Source of the DNA: Timema cristinae
Lineage: Eukaryota > Arthropoda > Insecta > Phasmatodea > Timematidae
Direction: 5' to 3'
DNA length: 64,000 bases
NCBI GenBank assembly: GCA_039000515.1
Contig: JBCFYV010002255.1
Location: 23,309,963-23,373,962, forward strand
The position numbers and the translations under genes were made by a program. Shown piece by piece: positions 55,641-64,000 of the stretch; position 1 is the stretch's first letter; each line of letters opens with the position of its first letter. The notes under the pieces were generated by a model, which searched no databases, was not told where the DNA came from, and worked only from the letters and a program-made list of their open reading frames with translations.

Positions 55641-56370
55641 TTTTCGAGATAATATATGGCTTTAAAGAGGGAGATGAATGGATCTATTGAATAAAATAGC
55701 CTTATGTTTAAGGTGCTCCAGCGTCTAGTCCAGAATTTCTGTCACGTCCACAAATGATTACTTTTATACAAAAAACATTTCTATTTCACACCATATAATT
55801 TTAAGTAGGCCTTGTCCTTATTTTCGAGATATAAACTCTTATTAAGAGAGATGAAAACAATATTAGGTACCCCAAACTTAGCTTATTATATAAGTAAGAC
55901 TTTATAAAATATACCATGTTATCTTAGCCAGAAATTCTGAAATAGAACCTGAAGCACCTTAACACCAGCTATTTTATTCGATAAGCCCAATCATCTCCCT
56001 CTTTAAAGCCTTATATCTGGAAAACAAGGACGAGAAGGGATACCTGTAATTATATGGGATGAAAGAAAACAAAATTGTTTGTATAAAATTCACGATTAGA
56101 AGACGTGATAGAAAATCTGGAGTAGACGCTGGAGCACCTTAATCATAAGGCTATTTTAGATGATAAATCCGTTCATCTCTCTCCTTAAGGCCTTATATAC
56201 AAGGATGACAAGGCCTACTTAAAACTATATGGTGTGAAAGAGAAATGTTTTCTGTATAAAATTCACCATTTGTGGACGTGATATAAATACTGGACTATAC
56301 GCTGCAGCTCCTTAAACATAAGGACTGCCCTTGTAAAGTCAATTGTCTCCCTATTTAAGGCTCTATCTGC
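55641..56370. repeat. 180-bp repeat family in inverted arrangement
   Basis: One unit (55641-55820) and a partial one read one way (TTTTCGAGATA, AAGGTGCTCCAGCGTCTAGT). Two to three units (55920-56370) read the other way (GACGCTGGAGCACCTTAA, AAGGCCTTATAT). Shared blocks include ATATGGTGTGAAA and TTTGTGGACGTGA. RNA from either strand could fold into a long hairpin. Confidence 0.8.
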
Positions 56371-57387
56371 CATCTCTTGTTTAATTCTGTACTATACTTT
56401 GTGCTTACTGCCATCTCTGTTCAAATTATGAACTTTATTTTATACTAGTTTAATTTATTTTTCTTGCTTTGGCTAAAAATCGGTTAGGTTATTATCGGTG
56501 TCAAGTGTCTGTTAAAATGTCACATTGCCTTGTATGTGTTTAAGTGAGAAAAAGATACCCGAAAGTATCTTTCTCTCTTAAACAGTGTTATGTATACAAC
56601 AGCTCGAAAATGGTGGCAGCCACAGATGGCCATTCAGTTATATTATAGAGAATCAATGTATACACTGCGTCAAAGTAATTATTTTTTAGGGCAAAATAGC
56701 CACATTGATAGTAAACCTATAAGAATGGGCTGCCAAATATTCGGTAGACGCAATTTATTAAATACAAAATTAAACTAGAAAAACAATAAGGATCCCCATT
56801 TAAGAAAAATAATGAGTGATTCTCCAACATAGCAGAACACAATGAGTTGAATGCCCATTTTTTTCTATCTTAAAGCTATTTGTTAATTTTTTTAGATAGT
56901 TTTAAGTTAGTTTTAAGGTCTAATAAAAACAAGTGACGACCCTAATTCACCCAGGGCTTTTATAAAGTAACAATATTTTTTATTATTTTCTTGCAGAAAA
57001 AAATAGGTCAAATGAACAATGATATTGAGGCTTTGTGCTTTTTAGAATCTATATATTATATTAAAGAGTATAATAAATACTAAACCTCGCTCCACAAAAT
57101 ATTTAAATATGAAATACGGTGGGGTCAAATTAATATGTATATGGTGCGATAAAATATATTTTGATTATAATGTAAACTCATACCTACGTTCTAGTATCGT
57201 TCCCTGTTAATTACGTGCCTGTTTGTTTTACATAGGCCTAGTAATTACAGGGAAAAGTATCCCACCAGGCAAAATAGATCCAAGTCCGTATACTAACGCT
57301 TGAGACTAAAGAGTTGGCTACTCTGGTATCACATGTTTCTAATTCTAGGGGTTTCCCAAGATCCAAACTTGACCGGATTATTGTAAA
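56371..57387. other. SMYD4 upstream region
   Basis: AT-rich, no recognised repeat. A 62-codon frame at 56590-56778 has no domain. Confidence 0.4.
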
Positions 57388-57915
57388 ATGGATTATTTAA
57401 GGCGAATTTGTGAAACAACACATTCAAAAACTCAGATTATAGAAAACAATACAGCATTTTCTAAACTTAAAAATAACGAAGCAAGAGTTTCTTTTTTTCG
57501 GGACAAATGGCCATTAGGTGAGTTAATCAGAAATGATGAATATAGGAAATCGTCATTAATGAGTGAGAGCTTGCGCATCTCGGGAAATTGTGCTTTTCAA
57601 CAGAAAGATTATTCGAAAGCGTTATTATTATATACACGAAGCATTGCTAAGGCGCCTTATCTATCTGTAAATTACGATGAAGTAAGCAGTGAGATGAAAC
57701 GTTTGGCTAAAGAAGAAACTACCGAGTTGGCGTTAGGATTAGCCAATAGGTCGGCTGTGTTATTTTCTTTGGGTAAATATGAGTTAGCTTTGAAAGATAT
57801 CAACCTGGCATTTGAAATGAGCTACCCTTCCACACTATTGTATAAATTACACAACAGAAAAGGCCAATGTCTTCAATCCCAAGGGAATGTAGAGTCTGCA
57901 CTTCAGTCATTTAAG
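57388..57915 (+). CDS. SMYD4: SMYD4 exon 1 (TPR)
   Basis: 176 codons from [16 protein letters not shown] to LQSFK; donor TTTAAG|GTAAAA, phase 0. Two TPR-like helical pairs at residues about 65-95 and 110-175 ([40 protein letters not shown]). Confidence 0.93.
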
Positions 57916-60900
57916 GTAAAATATTTTAATAAACTTATAGCCAATTTGTATATGAATATTATTCATTATAATATGAGAATGATATGTCTTGTTTAATAAA
58001 ACCAGTAGCCTACTAGGCCTATTACCCGCCTCGGTGGCGTAGTTGGCTAACGCGCTAGTCTTGTTGGGCCGACTGCTGAGGCTGGGGAGATCGAGGTTAG
58101 AATCTCGGTCGGGTGAACTGGGGGTGGTTTTTCCTAAATGGTTTTCCACTCTCCCTCCCCGCAAATACGGGTTCACTTTCTCTAATTCAACCTTCCCAAA
58201 TCTTAATCCATTAGCGTAATTAGTACTTAAAGCATATAACCCGAACGGGTAGTAAAACGTGGTGCTGAATAATAAATAAAAATAAATACTAGGCCTATTG
58301 GGGAAAGGTGAGACAAGTCTTGATTCTTATTCAGAGTTGCCATGCACCCGAAAAAAGTGAGTTTTTCATTACTCCAAAAAAATAAACTTAAAATACACGG
58401 ATTTTTTAGTCAAGAACGATAATTTTTTTTTTTAAATAAAGTGTTTTCATTATTGTTTCTAAAAACCATTAAAATTAATATTAGACCCCAAAAATAATCA
58501 TCCACCTATATAATACTCATACTAAAACTATTTAATTCATAATTTTGAAAAATTTACTCAACTCGCATATTTCATTGTGTATCACAAGACATAAAATTCT
58601 ACAGCAACCGCACTTTGAAAATCTTATTTTTTCATGTGCTTATATATATTTTTTTAATCAAGAAAGTTTAACTCAACTTTTCAAGTCTATTAAAATTTAA
58701 ATTTGGATGCATTAATATATTGAAAGCCATGGGCTGTATACGAATAGTCTACTTATGTGGCGTCGCCTTGGCTCCTGCCCTTGAAATATGCATTGGCAAT
58801 CACGTGACCAAGTGTAGATCTGTCTGAATAGTTGTGAATGATACCTATGCAGTCTTATCGAGGTCTTGGTAACCATGGGTACGGAAGGCTACCAGCCATG
58901 CGCTGTTGTCTTTGTGTCGGTCATGGTGTTTGACTGGCAATTGTTTTAGTATTATCGTTTTGTCTGCTAGAGCACTGACTTACGTGTTCCGCTATTTTAA
59001 ATACGGTTGTTGCCGTTCGAATAGTTTGATGCAGTCTTCCCTATGAACAGTGTGAGATGTGTAAAATCATCAAGAATGAGAGTCTAACTAGGTAGCCTTG
59101 GACTATTAGAATACAGCCTAGTTATGTCCATGCAAAGTTGTCATGGGTGTATCTTATGCCAATTAAGAGGCCGTGAATCTGTTTGAGACATTTTAATAGT
59201 TTTTGAAATTAATTAGACATTTTAATAGTTTTTGAAATTAATTAGACATTTTAATAGTTTTTGAAATTAATTAATGATTTAACCAATAAAAGGTTTTAGT
59301 TGTCGGTGTTAATTTGTGTCTTATGTAATTAATAAGACCATAAGGTTATGCTCTATTTTTTTGCAAAAAATAGAGCCTGTGAATTTAATGAGATATTTCA
59401 ATCATAAATTTATTCAAAATTAATTGATTATTTGATGAATAAGCAATCAAAATATGTTAGTGAGTGACTTATTTTATCTCTAATGTAATTAATAACGCTG
59501 TTAGATAATTACTTTTTTTTTTTACTTATTTTCCTAAGAGAAAGTGTAAACGTTCTCTACCCGAGAATTTAATCAAAATCTTAGCAGTACACTTCTGACT
59601 ATATACGAGCCAATTATTCGCTTGCTGCTTAATGGTGGTATCACCAACAGCAGGGGCTACATTTTTTTTTAAATGCAGCGTTGATGAAGAATACAGGGCT
59701 ACCGATCGCTGTACTCAGTAAATCCCTAGGGAAGAGATAATGACAAGAGAGACAAAAAGTTTATGCCAGGGGGACTGCACTGGAATAGACACATCATCTG
59801 CTTAGTTATCTGGAAGAGGAAGATGACACGCTTCTATCATTTGGAGCATTTAACTTGAGTTGGTCTTTCCACAGAATCAAACTTTAAACTAAAGAGCTTA
59901 ATACCTTAATTTGAAGAAATATCTTATCCCCCTCTAACACACAGGCATTCATATCCTAGTTTTTGAATGATTATTTTCAGCAAATCTTACTACCAGTCTG
60001 GTTTAATTGCATTTAGCTACATTTGTGGGGTTGATTGAATTTAGAGTACAGGTAAATTTTATTTATATAGAGGGAGAGGGGGGAAACCATTTAGAAAAAA
60101 ATCACTTCTAGTTCCCCTGGTTAGAATTTGAATCCTGACCTCCCCATTACTAACCAATTAAATGAATGTTAAGCTAGGCCTGTGTGCTTGATTTAATTAT
60201 TATGAATTGCTTACATAATGATTTTATTATGAAACTAAGATATCTCAGGTATGGGATGTTTACGCTTTCTTTTTAGAAACTTTTTTTTTAAAAGTGGAGT
60301 TATGAATTACATACCGTTATACATAAAAAAAAGTCAACCGCTAGAATAATTTGATTGGTTAGTTTTAAAATAATTAATCAAAATATCATCAGAATAGGCC
60401 TTTACACATAAAGACAACTTTGCATGGAAATAAATATTCTCTAAATGTATTAATCCATCCAAAATCTTATTTTAATAGACTTGGAAAGTTAGGCTAAGCT
60501 TGGTTGATCAATTTTTTTTATAACTATAAACACATACAAGGTTATTTTTTCTTAGCTAGCCTAATGGCATATTTGACCCTGAGAGATTCATTATCTATAC
60601 CCTGATTTTTGTTGGAAGAACAGTAGAGAAAATTCAAACATATTTCTTTGAGGCCAACAGTGATAACATTTTACATTTTATTTGTGTTATTTTATAGTTA
60701 TTGATAATATCTATCAAAAGTGACAACTTCAGATAACATGGCTTGATGAATGAATGTATTAAAATTGTTTTAGTAACTTTAGTAACTAACTTCTACAGTT
60801 CTTCCTACAAAAATCATGCTATAGTTAGGTCGCTGTGTATGTAGACTTTTAGCCACTCTGTGATGTGGCCATTGGGTGGCGTCTATGGGCGACTGTGGCG

Positions 60901-63595
60901 CTAGGGTCTGTGATGGTTGAGTTTACCTGAGGCAAACAGCGGGTAGGTTTCTCAAGAGACTTGTAAGAGTTGAAACCTCCTAGTGTGTGTATACCAGTCA
61001 GTCAGTCACTGTCCGTCACGCCCACTCACACTTCACGAGATCTTAGTGTTTTTTGTAACTTAAACAATAAACTATATACTTAAGTCCATATCGACAATTT
61101 TATTATTGCTTCTGAAACATATCCACATCCTCTGGGGGCCGACGGTACAGTATGTGGGGACAAAATGAGGTTGCACAATGAGTCATACACACAATGAGTT
61201 GATTATGAAGGTGTGGAACAAGTGGCAATATTAAACCTAACTTAAGCCTAACTAGCCAGACCATGCTGACCATGGGAGCAGTTCCCCTTTTGATTCCCCA
61301 ATGGTCCCGCCAGGAATCAAACTTAGGACCTACAAATCAGCATTCACCCATCCCCAAACCAAGAGGCCGGTCATTTTTTTTTTACATAATCAATGATTAA
61401 TGATGATAATATTTAATAGATGTTTTAGTGTATAAAGTTCTGATTGAGTTATAAGAGGGTTAAATAAAGATAAGCATAAAGAGTTTGATTAATTCACTAA
61501 AAGAGCTACAATTTGTGTTGACTAAAGGGAATAAAGAAATAATATCCCATTTACATGATTTGAGTTTGCTATTGGTAAAAAGCAAGATGTTCAAGGGGTG
61601 GTTGCAGTAGACTTTTGCATCTTGTGATACCCCGTGAAATGAGTCGATCAAATATTTTCTAAATTATGAATAGATAAAAATAACTTTTTTTTAGCACCAC
61701 ATCTTACTACCCATTCGGTTTATATGCCTAAGTACTAATTATGCTACTGTAATGGATTATGAATTGGAAAGGTTGGATTTAGAGGAAGTAAATCCACATT
61801 TGCGTGGAGGGAGAGTGGAAAACAGTTTAGGAAATCCACCCCCCAGTTCATCTGACCGAGATTCGAACCTCAATCTCTCTGTTTTCTGAAGTCTTAACTC
61901 AACATGAATCTAGTGCATTAGCCAACTACGCCACCGAGGCGGGTAATTAAATAATTGTATTAGTATATAGACAAATGACTTTTTTTTTTATCTAATAGTA
62001 ATAATAAGTGTTTAATAAGATTAATAAACGTTCTTGACCTCAATATCCCTAAAGATGATCTAAAACCGTGTGGTTATTTTGAAATTTATGGTAGCCACAC
62101 CATCTGCCTAAACATAAGATGCTACAGTAAACTTAGGCAGCAAAGCAACTGCCTGAGCTGAAGAGCCAAAAAGAATCTAAACAGTAACCTAACAGTTGTT
62201 ATGATAACCATTTACTTTTATATTTGAATTTAGCACCTTCAAAATAATCAATACAATCACCTTTAAAATGTAAACATAAAGTTTTAATTTCTTGATGTTT
62301 GATTAGTAGTAAAGTTTATAAAACAAAACACAAATGTTATAGTAAAAATTAATGGAGTATCTAAGCAAAGATATATTGAAACAATAAAAATATCAAAAAG
62401 ATTTACATCAATACATTTTTATGAAGACAGTGTGTACAACTTAAAATGATATTATTTTATTTAACTTTCTCAAGTGTTAACTGTATGTTCTTGAAACTTT
62501 TTAAACTTTATAAACTTTTTTAGATTTGATTATTTCTTCCTTGAAGATAAACAATATAATAAGCTCTACTTAACCACTTTTAAATACACATTGTGTTTGT
62601 CAAATCATGTATTACCATTATTTTTTCTCTGTACTCCATCACATTTACTAAATTAATACCTACATATTAAAATATATATACATATATATTAACATGCCTT
62701 TTTTCATGTTCCAGAATGCATTAGATAGTCTTTCTTTGGCCTCATCACTTTCAGAACAGAAAAAACATGTCTTAGAAAAAGAACTGAACATAATGATCAC
62801 ACAAGCTAAAAAAACTTTGACTGAAAAACCGCTAAAGAAAATGCCCGAGTTACAAAATAAGGCTTTTTTTCTACCTAGAATAAGTTATGGACAGAATGAA
62901 AAGATCCCCTGTGCTTCAGATTGCATTACTATCAAGAACTCTAAAAAAATGGGACGCTGTCTTGTCGCCACCAAGGATATTAAGATTGGTAAAGTTTGAA
63001 TATTGGTTTGTTTATAAAATAATCTTTACTTTTTTATACGTCCATCAGTGTTTCCATCATGTGGCCTGTGTCAATTTTTTATTCAAGCCATACATTTTCC
63101 CCTATTGGCTGTGTATGCCTTATAAAATAACTTAAGACTAGGGCAGGCACAAAATTTATTCCCCGGCCATTAATTCACCACTGTGAAAGGGTAAACCCAC
63201 ATTTCACCAATGATAAAAGTTTTCGGCCATGCCAAGAATCGAACCTGGGACCCTTAGCTCAGTAAACAAGACGTACTACCGACTGAGCTAAGGTATCATA
63301 TAGTATATACTTATGGTTGTTAGTTATTTATCAAACTAAAACTGGTTTGAGGGGGTTAACCTGTTTGGAAATATGACCCCATAATATTTTTCCATCCCTG
63401 AGCTGTGTTTGGGAATTGCACATTAAATTCCTTAGTTAATTATTGTTGTCTGTATTTAACCAACTATTTGCAGGTGATGTGTTGGCAGTAGAAGAACCAT
63501 TTGTTTCGTTCTTGAAGTCTGAGTTCCATTACACGCACTGCTACAACTGTTATCTGAACTGTCACACACTCCTTCCATGCCATTACTGTTCTATG
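57388..63595 (+). CDS. SMYD4: SMYD4 orthologue, 5' part (three exons), runs off the window
   Basis: SMYD4 proteins carry TPR repeats, a MYND zinc finger and a split SET lysine-methyltransferase domain, and work in transcription control and muscle/heart development. Exon 1 (57388-57915) encodes TPR text: [20 protein letters not shown] and [20 protein letters not shown]. Exon 2 (62715-62988) ends in the SET start [15 protein letters not shown]. Exon 3 (63474-63595) gives [20 protein letters not shown] and PCHYC, the first MYND cysteine pairs. The ATG at 57388 has AAAATGG context. Phases agree (0, 1, 0). About 307 codons are present; the rest of MYND, SET and C-terminal helices lie beyond 64000. 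Intron 1 is 4.8 kb and SINE-rich. Confidence 0.92.
58024..58286 (+). mobile_element. SINE-A type copy, full length, with TSD
   Basis: ACCCGCCTCGGTGGCGTAGT, TGGCTAACGCG (A box), GAGGTTAGAATCTCGG (B box with one change), body, tail CCCGAACGGGTAGTAAAACG, then AATAAATAAAAATAAA. The 13-bp duplication TACTAGGCCTATT flanks it (58011-58023, 58287-58299). In SMYD4 intron 1. The best reference for family A. Confidence 0.96.
58300..60067. other. SMYD4 intron 1, unassigned
   Basis: AT-rich apart from 58740-59160, which is less so (GGCGTCGCCTTGGCTCCTGC). No exon features found there. A short triplication is at 59186. Confidence 0.4.
59186..59272 (+). repeat. 29-bp triplication
   Basis: Three identical 29-bp units (AGACATTTTAATAGTTTTTG, then AAATTAATT). 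Confidence 0.97.
60068..60155 (-). mobile_element. SINE-A fragment
   Basis: GGGGGGAAACCATTTAGAAA, TAGTTCCCCTGGTTAG, B-box-like GGATTCAAATTC on the minus strand. No tail. Confidence 0.6.
60830..61145 (+). mobile_element. Possible solo LTR
   Basis: TGTGTATGTAGACTTTTAGC, a GC-richer middle (GGGTGGCGTCTATGGGCG), CAGTCAGTCAGTCACTG (initiator-like), AATAAAC, then CTTCTGAAACATATCCACA and TGGGGGCC. The order U3-R-U5 is plausible, but no flanking duplication was found. Confidence 0.3.
61280..61373 (-). mobile_element. tRNA-like SINE head
   Basis: Minus sense: GACCGGCCTCTTGGTTTGGG and CTAAGTTTGATTCCTGGCGG (B box). Similar to 48283-48372. Confidence 0.55.
61692..61944 (-). mobile_element. SINE-A, full length
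   Basis: Minus-strand head CCCGCCTCGGTGGCGTAGTT, B box GAGGTTCGAATCTCGG, body with CCACTCTCCCTCCACGC, tail with two changes. In SMYD4 intron 1. Confidence 0.9.
61945..62714. other. SMYD4 intron 1, 3' end
   Basis: AT-rich, ending in the acceptor TTTTTTCATGTTCCAG. No element recognised. Confidence 0.5.
62715..62988 (+). CDS. SMYD4: SMYD4 exon 2 (linker to SET start)
   Basis: [20 protein letters not shown], then a Lys-rich linker and [28 protein letters not shown]; donor ATTG|GTAAAG, phase 1. Confidence 0.93.
63129..63298 (-). mobile_element. SINE-D copy
   Basis: Minus sense: ATACCTTAGCTCAGTCGGTA, GTCCCAGGTTCGATTCTTGG, GTGAAATGTGGGTTTACCCT, CCGGGGAATAAAT, as in 39841-40115. In SMYD4 intron 2. 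Its A and B boxes are the best preserved of family D here. Confidence 0.85.
63474..63595 (+). CDS. SMYD4: SMYD4 exon 3 (MYND start)
   Basis: Acceptor [51 protein letters not shown]; donor CTATG|GTACGT, phase 0. CxxC...C...PCxxC is the MYND pattern interrupting SET. Confidence 0.94.
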
Positions 63596-63655
63596 GTACG
63601 TATCTAGTCATCAATGTCATCATCAACTGTTTCCAGCCTGTGGCCATATCAGTTT

Positions 63656-63656
<1 letters not shown>

Positions 63657-63710
<54 letters not shown>

Positions 63711-63744
63711 GCACCGCGTCTTACTACCCATTCGGGTTATACGC
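63657..63744 (-). mobile_element. SINE-B tail with long (ATT)n
   Basis: About 55 bp of ATT repeats, then AGCACCGCGTCTTACTACCC, ATTCGGGTTATACGC, and nothing of the body: a severely 5'-truncated insertion. Confidence 0.85.
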
Positions 63745-63806
63745 AGTCAGTTTAGTAAAATGTCTCCATCTATGCTCTTTTTTTTATTATTTAATATACA
63801 TTTTTA

Positions 63807-64000
63807 ACACCGCATCTTAGTACCCATGTACCAACTACACAAATTGGTTAGAAATGAGTAGGTTGAATTTATATGAAGTGTACCCACATTTGCATGAAGA
63901 GAGACTGGTAAACAATTAAGGGGGAAAACCTCATTATACCCGGCCGAGCTTTGGACCCCGAACTTGCTATAATCGGCAGTCATAAAGTTTGTTCCACTCT
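63807..64000 (-). mobile_element. SINE-A variant, cut by the window edge
   Basis: AACACCGCATCTTAGTACCC, body GTGTACCCACATTTGCATGA, B-box-like region GGGTCCAAAGCTCGG on the minus strand; the head continues past 64000. Confidence 0.8.

Noticed and set aside
58026..58100. Possible functional tRNA gene in the SINE-A head
   Set aside because: A and B boxes are present, but the stems do not pair and the sequence continues into the SINE body with a target duplication outside it.
63129..63298. Possible tRNA gene at the SINE-D head
   Set aside because: Same head plus body recurs at 39841-40115, so it is a retroposon.
1..64000. CRISPR array or bacterial operon
   Set aside because: Spaced introns, SINEs and LINEs show animal nuclear DNA. 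The tandem arrays at 35.3 and 40.2 kb have no spacers and are ordinary mini-satellites.

Overview
The window is AT-rich, intron-rich metazoan nuclear DNA. Only a few percent is protein-coding and most of the rest is transposon debris. There are no operons, phage-like blocks or CRISPR arrays. The genome is probably an invertebrate's, and an arthropod is my best guess, but the sequence alone does not settle the phylum. Gene identities come from reading translated exons against remembered family motifs; no search was run.

Three genes can be supported. (1) A SMCR8 orthologue (DENN-type partner of C9orf72) lies on the minus strand. Its start codon is at 51586, its stop is at 29124, and I recognise 11 coding exons spread over 22.5 kb. 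It keeps the motif around the arginine finger ([14 protein letters not shown]). Exons 2 and 4 each contain an apparent one-base frameshift. (2) The 5' half of a SMYD4 orthologue (TPR + MYND + SET lysine methyltransferase) lies on the plus strand from 57388 and runs off the right edge. It is divergent from SMCR8, with 5.8 kb between the start codons. (3) A short minus-strand exon at 11165-11288 encodes a typical signal peptide. It is the first coding exon of an unidentified secreted protein, probably with a GC-rich 5'UTR exon near 16 kb; the rest was not found and may lie off the left edge.

Repeats fill the remainder. Two abundant tRNA-derived SINE families have different tRNA-like heads but the same 3' tail (TATAACCCGAACGGGTAGTA, then GACGCGGTGCTA): SINE-A, and SINE-B with an (AAT)n end. 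Several copies have clear 9-13 bp target-site duplications (TSDs). Other tRNA-like families (C, D, F) are rarer. DNA transposons include a 1.6-kb hAT element with a perfect 8-bp TSD, transposase remnants and an inserted SINE-B, a hAT-type MITE and a pogo-like MITE. Non-LTR retrotransposon pieces lie at 37.0, 45.8 and 52.6-54.9 kb.

Layout: 0-11 kb nested repeats; 11-16 kb secreted-protein exon and candidate leader exon; 16-29 kb repeat-rich intergenic DNA; 29-51.6 kb SMCR8, with a 32-bp minisatellite, a 50-bp array with higher-order structure and a 0.9-kb trinucleotide tract in its introns; 52.6-56.4 kb LINE and inverted repeat; 57.4-64 kb SMYD4. I see no clearly new multi-gene system. The most novel-looking items are the two SINE families sharing a tail, the paired head-to-head tRNA-like elements at 26.6-27.4 kb, the minisatellite beginning at an SMCR8 exon edge, and the unidentified secreted-protein exon.
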